DNA of 64,000 nucleotides from Acanthosepion esculentum (Eukaryota; Mollusca; Cephalopoda; Sepiida; Sepiidae). The notes under the pieces are model-generated. The model worked only from the letters and a program-made list of their open reading frames with translations. It was not told the origin of the DNA and made no database searches. The stretch spans positions 23,917,690 to 23,981,689 of the forward strand of contig OZ038495.1 of assembly GCA_964036315.1 (NCBI GenBank). Reading direction: 5' to 3'. Positions within the stretch are counted from its first letter, which is position 1. Every line of letters starts with the position of its first letter. Positions 34,703 through 46,670 of this stretch are shown here, piece after piece. The translations under genes were made by a program, and so were the position numbers.

Positions 34703-35839
34703 TTAATATCTTTTCCGTTTTGGATTCACGTCAAATGGGTCCGTGAACTTTCGTTTCCTACCGGATCTTCTCGGTTCGGGAATATTCTGCGGAGGTTCTA
34801 CTTGAAAAATATCATACATTACATCAATGGGATCTTTCTCCTCATCCGGTATACTCTCTTCATGCTCTAGAACATAACATTTTATAAGTTGGTTCTGGTG
34901 CCTTTTATGAGTATTCTTCGGCCCTTTAATTATGTAAATCAGGTCACCGATTCTCTTGTCCACTATGCCTCGCTCCCAGAACTCAACGTTGTTTCTGTAG
35001 CACTTGAAAAACACCTTCTCTCCGGCGGTATATCTTTTTCTAGCTGTATACATAGTATGCTTTACTCTATTTTTTCCTGGCAAAAGCTTGTCAAACACTG
35101 ACTTAATTTTCCTAGCGAACATTAGTTCTGCTGGTGCCATGTTTGATGGTGTTCTCTGGTTAGGCGTGATTCTGTATACTTGTAGGAATTGCTGAAGCGC
35201 CTTTTCCGTTGGAACTCCTGAGGCTTTCTTCAGAGCGCGCTTTAACGTATCGACAAATCTTTCTGCTAGTCCATTGGATCTCGGATGATACGGCGGCGTC
35301 GTTATGTGGTTAATTTGATATAACTCACAAAATTCCTTAAACTCTTCAGAAGTGAATTGTGTACCATTGTCACTCACAATACCCTCTGGCACACCGAACC
35401 GTGCAAATAGTTCATGCAAAAAAGTTGTTGTGGTATTGGACGTAGGCTTTTTGCAGCGTAGTACTTCCGGCCATTTTGTAAAACTATCTACCACTATTAA
35501 GTAGTAATAATCTTCTACTGGACCAGCGAAATCAATGTGTAATCTTGTCCACGGATGATCCGTCTTTGGTCATGGTTTGTGTACTATAGGTGGTGCCTTA
35601 GCTGCTAACGCACACCCTTTACATCGATGAACCATGTTTTCGATATCCACATCCATTCCTTTCCAATATACAAAGCTTCGCATTAAGCTTTTTGTTCTAT
35701 TAATCCCCGGGTGACCCATATGAAAGTCCCGTAGGATTCTTTTCTGCAACCTTTTTGGTACTACTACTCTCTCACCATATAATAAAATTCCGTCACAAAT
35801 TGAATAAATCTCCTGCACTTTTTGGTCATTTGCTACCAT
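34703..35839 (-). pseudogene. G1 integrase, split by a stop codon
   Basis: Residues for the H2C2 zinc-binding domain lie in 35570-35839 (H..H..C..C: HMGHPG, HRCKGC). The catalytic core and C-terminus are in 34703-35494, with SDNGTQF and the Glu in NGLAERF. A TGA where a Trp codon is expected, at about 35571, separates them; the first catalytic Asp lies just downstream of it (about 35540). The element cannot make full integrase as it stands. Confidence 0.88.
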
Positions 35840-35928
35840 TTTGCTTTTTATTTCTAATATGAAATCATCGCTTTCAGCTTCTTTTTTGATTTCCTTTGAT
35901 GTAACCGGTAGCTCTCTTACAATGTTGT

Positions 35929-37248
35929 TTACAATGTTTTCACCTCATAATCTGCTCTGATATTTGCAATAATTGATTCTTCGAATCTTTCTTCTTGACT
36001 CGGTACGAGTCTTGATAAAGTATCCGCATGAATTATATTTTTGGATGATAGGTGCTTTATGTGAAAATCATAATTGAGAAGAATGGTTCCCCATCTTAAT
36101 AGTCGATTTGCCGTATAAACGGGTAAACCTTTCTTTGACCCAAAAATAGTGATCAGAGGTTTATGATCCGTTTCTAACATAAAATGTCTGCCGTAGATGT
36201 ATCTATGAAATTTTGTTATGGCAAACATTATACTCATCACTTCTTTTTCTATCTGTGAGTAACTTCGTTCTCCTGGGAGTAATGCTCTCGAAGCATGTGC
36301 AATTGGTTTTCTAGAACCATCTGGCATTATGTGTTGAATACAGGCTCCTAACCCGTATGAACTAGCGTCACTTGCCACTACAATATCAAGTTTTGGATTG
36401 TAATGGGTTAAAAAGAGGTCGGACGTAAGCATTTTCTTTATTTCATCAAAAGCTTTTTGACATTCTACCGTCCATTCCCATGCCTTGTCTTTTTTTAGTA
36501 GTCCATTCAACGGAGCTCTTAGATTGTACATTCCTTTAATGAACGCTTGATAATAGTTTGCGAGCCCCAGAAAACTCTGTAGCGTCGCCACATTAGTGGG
36601 CGTCGGCATGTCTCTAATCGCAATGGACCTTTCCGGATCTGGAAATCTGCCATTTTTGTTGATTATGTGACCTAAATACTTAATTTCCTCCAAACCAAAT
36701 TCGCACTTTGATTCTTTGACTTTAAATCCAAAGTCCTGAATCTTTTTAAATACTTGATTGAGGTGCTCTCGATGTTCGTCGACGTTTGCACTCCTTACTA
36801 TGATGTCATCTAAGTAGGCACACGCAAAGTCTAAATCATTCAACATGACGTCCATAGCTTGTTGAAAAATGGCTGGTGCCACTTTAATACCAAAAGGAAG
36901 CCTGTTGTACTTGAATAAACCTCTATGCGTGTTTATCCCTAGTAACTTCGAACATTTCTCTTCGACGGGAATTTGGAGATAGGCATCTGATAAGTCGATT
37001 TTTGAAAAAATCACTCCGCCATTTAGCTTGTTAAAAATCTCCTCCGGACTCGGTAACGGGTAATGGTAGTCCTTAATTACCGAGTTCAACCCTGTCAAAA
37101 AATCAACGCAGACTCTGATTTGGTTTGATTTCTTTTTTATGCACACAATCGGCGCAGCCCATGAATTAGATTCTACTTTCGAAATAATTCCCATTTTTTC
37201 CAACCTATCAAGTTCTTCGTTAATTTTCCCTACACTTGCGAAAGGCAC
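35929..37248 (-). pseudogene. G1 reverse transcriptase and RNase H
   Basis: 439 codons open. RT motifs include CVDF, KIDLSDAYLQ and the catalytic box YLDD. RNase H shows DASSYGLGA and TDHKPL. The conserved residues are intact, but a frameshift separates this frame from upstream sequence near 37255 and another near 35930 cuts it from integrase. Confidence 0.9.
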
Positions 37249-37399
37249 GTTACGTTTCTTTTAAAAATTGGCATAGTATTTTCCTTTAATTCAAATTTAG
37301 CTTCAAACTTTTTACATCTTCCAAGACCAGGTGTGAAGGTTTCCGGAAACTTTTTCTTTAATTCATCTTTAATGTCCTGTCTTGTTTGCGTATTACTTT

Positions 37400-38884
37400 C
37401 TACTTTTTGCAGAATGAGTTTAACGGTTTATCCCACAATTCGAATGTTTCAATAAAATCTGTACCCATTAAGTTTTCTCCATTTTTCAGAATGAAAACTT
37501 TTATTTTTTGAACGATCCCGTTCAATTTCATGGGAAGTACAACCTCGCCTTCGAAGTTAATTTCCTTTCCAGTTACCGTTCGAGCGATTTTCGTTGACTT
37601 CATTATTGTAAGCCTTTTTAAAATTTTCCATGTTTTATAGTTCATTATTGTTAAATCTGACCCCGAATCGAGTTGAAATTTGATATTCTTTTTAAATATT
37701 TCAGTCGTCACATATTTCCTCAAATCTCTATCTGATTTGATATTCGAATTTGTTTGTCTAATTCGGCTATTGAATTTTTTCGTTTTACAACACGATCCTT
37801 TGTGACCATTCTTGTGGCACACGAAACATTTCTTATTTCTATATGGGCAATTTACCTCCCAGTGTCTTTCGTTACAACGTCTGCAATTATATGGTGGGAC
37901 CTTTTTTCCATCCTCGTTCTTTTTATTTTCTTGTCTATTTTTAAAATACACCGAATTTTTACTCCAATTTTTTTCTAGTGGGTAATTTGACTGTTTTTTT
38001 ATTTTTTTAATATAAGAAATGCCAGCTTCTTCGATTTTTTGAGACTCTTTCTTTAAACTTACGGCCCGTTGACACTCCTCTGCTACCTTTTGTAGGGTAA
38101 GGTTTTGTTCAGATTCGAATTTAGACAAAACTCTACGTCTTATTTCGGCACTCTTACTGGATACCAGTCCCTGAGCAAAAATTAAACACTTGAATTCTTC
38201 AACTGTAATCTCTGCCAATCTGAAATTGTCACAATGTCTATTCACTATAGATGCATATGTTAAGTAATCCTGATCATCGGATTTAGAGACATTCATGCAT
38301 AACCATCGCTTATGCCAAAGCGACATATTTGCTTCAAACAGCTCTTTTAGCAATTTCACTGTTTCCGAGAATTCCAAATCAGTTGTTTTTCTCGGTAGAA
38401 TAAAATCTACAAATTTTCTATGTTCTGCTGTACCTAGCTTTCTTAGTAATAGACTGACTTTTCTTGAATTCGACCAGTTTTCACAGTCTGTGTAGAAAAT
38501 ATCTTCATATCGTTTAAAGTACGCTTCAAACGTTTTTTCTTCGTCTGGCACATAGTTGAAAGTTTCCAGCGAATTAAATATGGTGTTATTAGAATATGAA
38601 GAATTTCCTTCATTTGCCTGATAGTTGTTTAATTTCTCCAGTGTTAACTTTTGAATTTCTAAAAGTCTTTCCTCTTGCCGTTCTTGATATTTTTGTTGTC
38701 TTTCATCTTGCTTTTCTTGATATTTTTGCAGTGCTATCTGTTTTTCTTGATATTTTTGCTGTCTTTCATCTTGCTTTTCTTGATATTTTTGCAGTGCTAT
38801 CAGTTGTTCTTGCTGGGATTTGAATAATTCAGATATGACTTTGGATATTTCATCCATCTTTAGCTGATAGTGTTCATGCAACAA
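37400..38884 (-). CDS. G1 Gag-protease, 494 aa
   Basis: The N-terminus has a Gln/Glu-rich coiled coil (residues about 15-90) built from tandem repeats. A capsid-like domain follows (about 110-290), then two zinc knuckles: CX2CX3HX4C and canonical CX2CX4HX4C (about 340-370). The aspartic protease begins FQLDSGSDLTI (about 405). A 664-nt leader separates it from the 5' LTR. The frame ends at a stop just after the protease, where a one-base deletion in an A-run appears to have broken an originally continuous gag-pol frame, judging by the related element G2. Confidence 0.88.
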   Translation of the reverse strand: MLHEHYQLKMDEISKVISELFKSQQEQLIALQKYQEKQDERQQKYQEKQIALQKYQEKQDERQQKYQERQEERLLEIQKLTLEKLNNYQANEGNSSYSNNTIFNSLETFNYVPDEEKTFEAYFKRYEDIFYTDCENWSNSRKVSLLLRKLGTAEHRKFVDFILPRKTTDLEFSETVKLLKELFEANMSLWHKRWLCMNVSKSDDQDYLTYASIVNRHCDNFRLAEITVEEFKCLIFAQGLVSSKSAEIRRRVLSKFESEQNLTLQKVAEECQRAVSLKKESQKIEEAGISYIKKIKKQSNYPLEKNWSKNSVYFKNRQENKKNEDGKKVPPYNCRRCNERHWEVNCPYRNKKCFVCHKNGHKGSCCKTKKFNSRIRQTNSNIKSDRDLRKYVTTEIFKKNIKFQLDSGSDLTIMNYKTWKILKRLTIMKSTKIARTVTGKEINFEGEVVLPMKLNGIVQKIKVFILKNGENLMGTDFIETFELWDKPLNSFCKK

Positions 38885-39548
38885 CGAATATACTTTTAAT
38901 TTGTGTATCCACGGATATCATATAAGCTGACCAAAAAATCGAAACAACGTACGACTTTTTAATTTTATGTCTTGCTTTTACATTCACGCCCGTGATAATC
39001 AACTTTGGTGTTTTTTTTTGTTTTTTTTTTGTTTTGTTTTGTGAACAGAGACCGTCGGACTTTTTTTCGTTTTCGACTTCTGTTCGCGTATTTCAATGAC
39101 AACTTCTGATTTTCTTATCAGAGGTAATTCGTCACTATCTTGTTGAACAAACAAACAAAAAATAATTTTTTAAAGTTCGTTACCTTTCAAAGTCGACACG
39201 GTGTATTTGTGCTCCTTTTACTTCCATGCATGTTTTTGTAGTCGGCCAGTTTTTTTTCTTTTTAACGGGTGCCTCGTTGTAGATATTTTTTTCAATTTAA
39301 ACTTACCGTTATTCGTTTACGACACATTTCAAATTTTTCTGAGTGAACGTTCCTTTATGCTTAGTCGTCCTTTAACGAGTTCTACATATCCAGAAGTTCA
39401 GAATCCTTCGTCGTTACGTTAAAGTTGGACTTTGAATTAATAATTTTTTTTTTCAGCCTGGGTTCTTCAATGACTTATCCCAACTGTTGAAAACTCTCAA
39501 TTATTTATTCTTTTTTTTTCCGTATGGTTCGTTCTACTTCGTCGCCAT

Positions 39549-39816
39549 TGTTGAAACTTGACTAATGCATGGAATAATAATGCAACACAAAATGTACTTA
39601 GAACAAAATGTATTGAAACAAGAAAGTGTACACAATATTTACATATAGTCTTTTGTATATTCCTGGGAAGACCGTTCCTGGAGAATGTGTTGACTAAGTC
39701 GCAGTCGGGCAGAGTCTCTAGTTGGATCTCTTGATTCACCTCCTGTCTTCCCGGTACCAACCATATTTATATGGTCGGTACTCCACTATGCAAATTAGGT
39801 GGATCCTACAACAACA
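39549..39816 (-). repeat. 5' LTR of G1
   Basis: 268 bp, minus-strand TGTTGTTGTAGG...TTCAACA. Nearly identical to 34308-34575. Confidence 0.93.
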
Positions 39817-40086
39817 ACATTAAAACATATAATCTTGAAAATACCTGGTCAACAAAATGAAAGTGGTCGATGTCAAAATCATTATAAATTCCTGTCACTG
39901 ACTATTTAAATCCACCCAGAATTACAAAAAATGATGCAATAACTGGCAATTTCAAGTAGAGAATATAATACATTTATACTTGGTCAAGTGCTGAAGTCTA
40001 CGGCGAGAAAGAGGATAGCAGCTTGTTATTATAACATTAAAGTGATATTTGAGGACTGATGCTAAACTACCGATTACACACATTAA

Positions 40087-40089
<3 letters not shown>

Positions 40090-40128
<39 letters not shown>
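40090..40128. repeat. (TA)n microsatellite at LINE 3' end
   Basis: About 19 TA units directly following the LINE 3' UTR on the minus strand. Confidence 0.9.
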
Positions 40129-40130
<2 letters not shown>

Positions 40131-41150
40131 GCTTTTCACCCCAAGAAAGGCTGGAAGCCACTAGCACGCAAGGGCTTACAGAAGGTTTGGAGGAAGAGCA
40201 GATAGGAGTGGTAAAGGAGAGGGTGTGGAGAAAGATAGTGGATCGATCAAGGCAAGGTGGTTACAGAAGATTTGGAGCGAGAGCAGATTGGAATGAAAGG
40301 AGGAAAGGATGTGGAGAAGGGAAGTGGATAGATCAAGGCAACTGAAGATGTCGATTGACGTTACACTTAAATAGTTGGAGATTATATTTGTCAGGGAAAC
40401 AGTAATAGGGAAGGGAGTTCCTCAGGCGAGATGTGCGAGACATGAAGCTATTGGAGTAGAAGAGACGTCTACATCTAACAGTTTCAACGGTGAAGAGGTG
40501 GGAACGGGATGCCAGCCTCGTAGTTCGCTTAAATTCATGAGGCCTGTGTACCAGCGAAAGCAGCTCCTCGGAGCAATTACCGTGAAAGTATTTGTAAAAA
40601 AGACAGAGCCAGGCAACGGCGCGTCTGTGAGAGAGCGACTGCAGACGAGATGACAGATCAGGGCCAATTACATTGCATATCCGCCTCTGGATCTTATCAA
40701 GAACTCTGAGGCAAACAGCAGGGGCTCCAGAACATATATGGCAGCAATACTCCATGCAAGGGCGAATGGTCGATTTATAAATTTGGAGGATCGATTCCGG
40801 GGAGAAAAATTTCCTGGCTCGGCACAGGGAGCCAACTTTCCTTGCGGTGGATGAAGCAATTGACTCGATGTATTTGTTCCATCTCAGGTCAGCGGACAGC
40901 GTGAGACCGATCAGCCGCAGAGAGGAGCTCTAGAGAAGTTGGTCTTCAGACATTCTAATGGTATGCAGGGATGGATCCCTGTGGTGGTTAATAGAGAGCA
41001 GTTTTGTTTCAGAGGCGTTAAAGTTAACCAACCAATTCTTGCCCCAGTTCACAACCGATTGTAGGTCCTTTTCGAGACGAACTGCCAGGTTAACTTTGTC
41101 AGCATCAACTGAGTATAGGGAGGATTGAGGGAGGGGAAAATATGAACGGG
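40128..41150 (-). mobile_element. LINE copy L2 (Jockey/CR1-like), 5'-truncated
   Basis: The minus strand reads ADKVNLAVRLEKDLQSVVNW near 41100, then VLDKIQRRICNVIG and the RT C-terminus (open frame 40333-40755), then a 3' UTR ending GGGGTGAAAAGCTTAA in a (TA)n tract. The same 3' end occurs at 28637-29063. Confidence 0.8.
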
Positions 41151-41159
41151 ATTTAAGAA

Positions 41160-42300
41160 GATAAATTACGTTGCATTTAACATTTTGAAGAAAATAAACT
41201 GAATGGAGTTCCACTGGCGGGAAGTGCGAGAAAAGAAATTGTTGTAGTAGAAGTGGCGGTTGCATTTAACTATTTCAACAACAAACGAACTGAACCTTTT
41301 ATTTCGCTCACTGAGGTAGACTGTTCTAGTTCCATGTGTGCCATGTCTAATGGATGTCACTTATCAGTTATTATTTCAAAGATGCCAATCTAGTGGCACG
41401 GATAAATCCATGCAGTCAGGACACCAGGGAAAACGCTCGTCAGGTCAGTTTCCCCGAAAATATTTGTAGAAAAGACAGAGGGAAGCCATTTCACGTCGGT
41501 GTGAAAGTGCCTGAGGTCGTGATGCTGAGTTAGGATCGATTGCACTACAGATCCTACTTTGGATTTTATCAAGAACCTCGAGATGAATAGCAGGAACACC
41601 AGAGCAGATACAGTATCAGTATTCAATGCACATGTGAATGGTAGATTTGTAAATATGCAAGATGAGCTTGAATAGAAAAAATTTCTGGTCATGACACAGT
41701 GAACCAACTTTCCTTGCAGTAGATGCAGCTATTGATTCGATCTAGTCAATCCACTTCAAGTCAGTTAAAAACATGAGGCCAAGAAGGTACAGTATTTTGT
41801 TCTCCATGAGTCTAGCGTCAATCATGTTGATGGAAGAAATAGGTTATATACGGTGGTTAAATAAAAGCAGTTTTGTTTTGGAGGCGTTAAAATTTACAAG
41901 CCATTTACAAGCTCCAGTTAACCACTGATTGGAGGTCCTTTTCAAGGACAGTAGTCAGATTTACTTTGTCAGCTCTGAGGGATTTGCAATTGACACAGGA
42001 GTAAATGATAGTGGCATCTGCATAAATATCTACTTGGGAAATTTGGATATCAGGAAGATCATTGATGAAGATCAGAAACCACGTAGGACCCAGGATAAAG
42101 CCTTGGAGGTGACCTGCGTTCGTGTGAAAGGATCTGGAAGCGAGTCATTTCAAAACAAACTTCATTTCACGATTTTATAGGAAAGATTGTATTAAATCAA
42201 AAAATCGTCCAGTAATACCGTAGCCCTGGAGCCAGCGTAGATGAACAACGTGCCAAACTCTGTTAAACGCCTTTGACATATTTAAAGCCATGGTAGGTGA
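41160..42300 (-). mobile_element. LINE copy L1, 5'-truncated
   Basis: The minus strand contains reverse transcriptase pieces: an SKAFNRVWHVVHL-like stretch near 42250, FLIFINDLPDIQISQVDIYA near 42050 with the catalytic FADD box altered (reads YADA), and the C-terminal VEIVKCNRHFYY near 41250. An 85-bp stretch at about 41285-41375 interrupts the coding sequence and is repeated at 42510-42600. Confidence 0.7.
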
Positions 42301-42399
42301 GTCTTGCGCGTTTATGCCGAGTGAAAGATGCTGACTTAGACATTAAGGATATTGGGATTGCTGGAGTGAACATTCGCAACCCCACACAAAATTAGTGTA

Positions 42400-43315
42400 G
42401 TATAGGTTTTTTGTTACTATTTACATTCGGACTATTGTCCTCATCGTTGTCGCCATATTTATAACAACGTTTCGGCCGTTGTACGCTCCGGCCTTCTTCA
42501 GGTGGTTTGAATTTCGAACTGAACCCTTTATTTCGCTCATTGGGGTAGACTGTTCTAGTTCCACGTGCCAGGTCTAATGGATGTCAGTTATCAGTTATCT
42601 AGTTAATTACCCTCTCCAAGTTCTCCACCACCTTAACCAGACATTGAACTCACACTCTTTGGGTCCTGTCACTGGTTTTAACTAACGCCTTTATCCACTG
42701 TGTCATGTGTCATTGAGGACATCTGTGTATGAATTTCTGGATATTATAAACCTAATGTCTTCAGCCAACATTTTTTACCAGTGCTCATATTGTAATTTTT
42801 GTTGTTATCACCACATATTTTTACTAGAACTCATATTGCAATTTTTGTTGTTTTTATCGTTTTTCTCTGGTACTCCTTATTACTGGTTTCCATATTGTAT
42901 TCATTTCTATGCTTGGTCGGCTCAGGAGATTTTTGTGGTCTAGCATATGTGCAGATTCCCTAATTTTACGAATTTTCCAATGATGTTCTTTGTTTCAACC
43001 TGATCCCACAGAGGGCGGTGTTCTCAATTTTCTCTCGATATGTGTCAGCCACGCCTGATTTTTCCACTTCTCCTCGTGTTACAGCTTTCTGGTGTTCTTG
43101 AATCCTTACCTTAAGGGGCGGCCTGTCTCCCCTCTATATTTCTTTCCGCAGATGCAGGGGATGGCGTACACTCAGTCTTTAGTTATGTTCTCCTCTATGA
43201 GGGGTCTTACTCAGAATAGATATCTGCGAAGTGTCGCCCTGCATTTGAAGGTGTTCTGATGTTATATGGGCCGCAGATCCTTTGTATTTTCTCTGATAAC
43301 CCCTTCACTCCTGTA
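42400..43315 (-). mobile_element. Penelope-like element remnant
   Basis: The minus strand starts VKGLSEKIQRICGPYNIRT (end of the Penelope RT thumb) near 43310. It continues with a GIY-YIG domain, YAIPCICGKKYRGETGRPLK then VRIQEHQKAVTRGEVEKSGVAD, where YIG has become YRG and a TGA replaces a Cys codon near 43180. About 500 nt further down is a hammerhead-like CTGAAGA...GAAAC motif. Confidence 0.72.
42440..42506 (-). ncRNA. Degenerate hammerhead-like motif of the Penelope remnant
   Basis: CTGAAGA (42501-42495), then AGGCCG, a loop, CGGCC and GAAAC (near 42470). Stem II is strong and, as at 30.8 kb, has an extra A. I could not close a proper stem III or a cleavage triplet, so it is probably inactive. 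Confidence 0.35.
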
Positions 43316-43319
43316 TTAA

Positions 43320-43861
43320 TAGTAAATCCGTTAGATCTGATAAAGTAAATCTGGCTACTGCCCTTGAAAAGGACCTACAGTCAGTGGTTCACTGGGGCAG
43401 GAAATAGCTTGTAAATTTTAATGCGTCCAAAATGAAACTGCTCTCATTTAACCATCATAGAAAACCTTCCTGCCCGCCATCAGCATGGATGATGCTAGAC
43501 TGTTAGAGAGCGTCACACTGGGCCTTTTTGGTCTCACGTTTTCAACTGACTTGAAGTGGAACAATTATATTAAATCAGTCACTTTCTCATCGACGTGACG
43601 TGGCTTCCCTTTGTCTTTTCTGTAAATATTTTCATGGCAACTGCTCTGACGAGATTTTTTCCCTGGTGCCTCGTCTGCATGAATCTAATCGTGCTACTAG
43701 ATTGGCATTTAGGTCCCACACTTTTACGGTTGAAATAGTTAAATATAACCGCCACTTCTACCCTAGTTCCTTTTCTCGCAATTCTCGCCAGTGGAACTCC
43801 CTTTCGTTTGCTTGCTTCCCTGAAAACTACAATCTTCAAAAAATTAAATGCAACATCTGAC
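43320..43861 (+). mobile_element. LINE fragment L4, RT C-terminal end
   Basis: Open from 43600: VASLCLFCKYFHGNCSDEIF then LVPRLHESNRATRLAFRSHT and FTVEIVKYNRHFY, the same C-terminal region as L1 and L2 on the other strand. It ends at the breakpoint with the inverted Gypsy half-element at about 43862. Confidence 0.75.
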
Positions 43862-46670
43862 CATATGCTTGGATAAGGTCAAGTTTAGAAAGAATTTCAT
43901 TTCCGTGTAGTTAGCCTGTAAAATCTTGAATATTAACCATGAGGTACCTATGAGGAAGAGTAATCGCATTCAGTTTGCGGTAATCACCACAAGGTCTCCA
44001 TGAGGATGACTTCTGTTTTGGTACTATGTGTAGAGTTGAAGACCGCTCGCTTTTCGAAAGACAAATTACTCTAAAGTTTGCCAAGTGCTGGAATTCCTGT
44101 TTGGCAATCTTGAGTTTAAAGGGAGCATGTCGACGAGGTCGTGAGAAGACAGGTGGGCCAGTTATTTCAATGCAGAGTGTTGATGTCAAGTTTTCTCAGA
44201 GGGGTGTTCAATTTTGGTTCGGTTATGTCTTAATAAATGGTCAATATTTCCGAAAATCCGTAATTTTCTTCTGCTGAAACTTTGGAACTAAGAATTGTTA
44301 CAGACTTTAGGCAGCCAATAGATTTGACATCAGTCTTTGTGCCAAACAACTGTTGTCTTTTAATATCAATTGACAATCCATAATGGTGGAAAATGTCCGC
44401 AACCCGTATTAGTGTAGTGATGTGGGCCACGATGAAAATCCATGGGAAATCGTGTTTTAGTTACAAATTGGGTTTCATCCATCTAAGTCCATATATGTAG
44501 ATAATCGAAACATTTACCAGTCGTAATGTAAGTTTTCCTAGGTCCTTTAATTTATTTAACTGGGAAACTGGGAAACTGGGATTAGTGATATTTGCGCTCC
44601 ACTATTGCTTAGGAATGTTGTTTTTGATTTTTTGTCGATTATATGGAAGAGTCAACTTGAGTTTGAAATACCAACGTGTGCAATCGACGAATATTGTTGG
44701 CTTATTCGTTTTACTGAGGCTTGTAATTTTATGGAGTTGCGCATTTTTTACTACTCTCACCGAATCTCTTGTGATAGTCACAGATATCCTTCAATCCTTT
44801 TGAATGGCTCCCGTATTGTTGTCTGATTCTCGACCAACTGCGATGCTGGTGTCTTCGCACCTCTTTATTTTATTTTTCAGTTAAATCATTTATTTGCCTT
44901 CTCAAAAATTTATTTTCCTCTCGTATTTGGGTGATGCCATTATTCTGAATTCGTTCACTTTCAACTAGGTTGTCTTGGATCAATTTATCAGCAATATCGC
45001 ACAGCTTATACATGGGTACGTTATCTCCTGTTGCCGTTAAGTATACCTGCACCATTTGTGGTAGCTGCCCTATAAGTATGTGTTGTAAAACATTGTCATT
45101 CAATATATTTCCAGACAGTTTTTGTAAACGTTGTAGAAGTTGTGATGGTTTTCTATGTACCAATATTTCCGTTTCAAATAATTGTTGCAGCCTCCTCCTC
45201 TCAGATCGTGAATTTCAGAGTATTAACACTTCTTTTAAATTGTCATACGTATTGGTTTGTGATGGATTTAATAGAAGATCCCTTAGACACTTAGTTGTTT
45301 CTTGAGGTAATGGAGAATCTGTACAAGTGAATTTTTGTTTTTGTTATGAAATATCTTTCATCAGAAAATGGCTTCCAGACGAATGAATAAGAGTACTGGC
45401 TCGTTTGCAGAGAAGACGGATATGTTTTCAAATCCAGCTGCTAATTTGAGTTCCTCCGTTTTTTGTGTGTAAGTTTGTTTTATGTTATGTTTCATAGCAA
45501 CTCTACGAGCCTGTTTTGTAAAAATAAATGTGCATGCATATGCAGTATGAAAATGTTGTACAACGTAAAAATATTTTTTATTCACCACTTGATGGTGTAG
45601 AATATTATTTTGGAAATAAAGATAAAAAAGTCTCAATGAAAAACTATATATAACATAGAAAGGAGTGTTAGAATAGGGCGGGGAGAGTTGCTCATTCATA
45701 AAAGTAAATTTATTTCCTTATTATTTATTTATGTATTACCTCGAGATAAATTACTATTTGCCTCAAATACTGTCTTCCTTAAATATATTTAGTGGGTTCG
45801 ATCTACGTGTTTGAAGAGTAGTAACAGGTTAGTAGGGGTGCTGAGGAGAAGGAAAATATGACGAAAATGAGGTCTTTGTAGGTCAGTGTCAGCGTTATCC
45901 CTGTTATTTCACGACTTTCTATGACGTTTTGTGAAAGAGAAAACAATTATATACTGTAAACAATAAAGTTTACATTGTCAAATGAAAATTAAGTTTAGTG
46001 AGAGATTTTTTTCCGAAAATTACTAAGAGAAAATCCTCTATGAAAAGATTTTAGAAATTAAATACAAAAACAAAATATATCTGTAGTAATAAATTTAGAA
46101 CGTAGCACAATTTTATTTATTTAAAAAAATCCATTTAAATTAAAACTTGTGAAACCTGACTGGCCTGGTATTTTATTTGACTTTTTCTTTGAAAGAAAAA
46201 ATTAACATATTCTTTTAGCATAAATGTTTTTGTTAAGGTTACCAAGTTTGTGGGTTGGCTACTTCTATAACTAATGTAAAATCTCTACGAGGATATTTTA
46301 CATGAAATAATGATGGTGGAAAAGCACATGCACAAAATAACAGAGACTGATTGATCTGCAATACAAGGTAACATTTATTTAAAAAATAACAAAATTAATG
46401 TTTAAGAGTTTCTTTTCCTAGAAATAAATGGAACCCACAAAGAAGATTTCTAATGAATTTATTCGAGTATGACTTGCCTGTGTAGGCGTGTTTGCGTGTA
46501 AAGCTTCCACAGCCGTTTTTTTGCTTCGGTGTGAAAATTGCTTCGGTGTGAAATTTGATGGCACACATTTCGAAAGGTGGGAGGAGAGAGAGTTACTTCA
46601 ACGTTCACCCGTTTTTATGCCTACAGGACTGCTGCTGATAATATGTATTAAGGCATTATATTAAGAAACA
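43862..46670 (-). mobile_element. 5' half of Gypsy family E, inverted (arm B)
   Basis: Matches 23247-26030 in reverse. It has the LTR (46249-46670), the TTGGTAACC primer site, gag pieces (45361-45699, 44870-45163) and the start of reverse transcriptase (SSWRPCGDYRKLNAITLPH, 43911-44189). It stops inside RT, with no second LTR, at the inner edge of the inverted duplication. Confidence 0.85.
46249..46670 (-). repeat. LTR of Gypsy family E in arm B
   Basis: About 422 bp, minus-strand TGTTTCTTAATA...CCAACCCACA. Partner of 23247-23654. Its outer end is 405 bp from the SLC22 copy B start codon. Confidence 0.82.

Larger units (their letters stand above)
34308..39816 (-). mobile_element. Ty3/Gypsy LTR retrotransposon G1, near-complete
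   Basis: The 5.5-kb element has LTRs at both ends, a matching 5-bp duplication ACATT (34303-34307 and 39817-39821), a TGG-starting primer site next to the 5' LTR and a purine tract (GAGAGGGG) before the 3' LTR. Gag, protease, RT-RNase H and integrase follow in order. The LTRs differ at about four positions in 268. It lies in the unduplicated centre. Confidence 0.95.
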
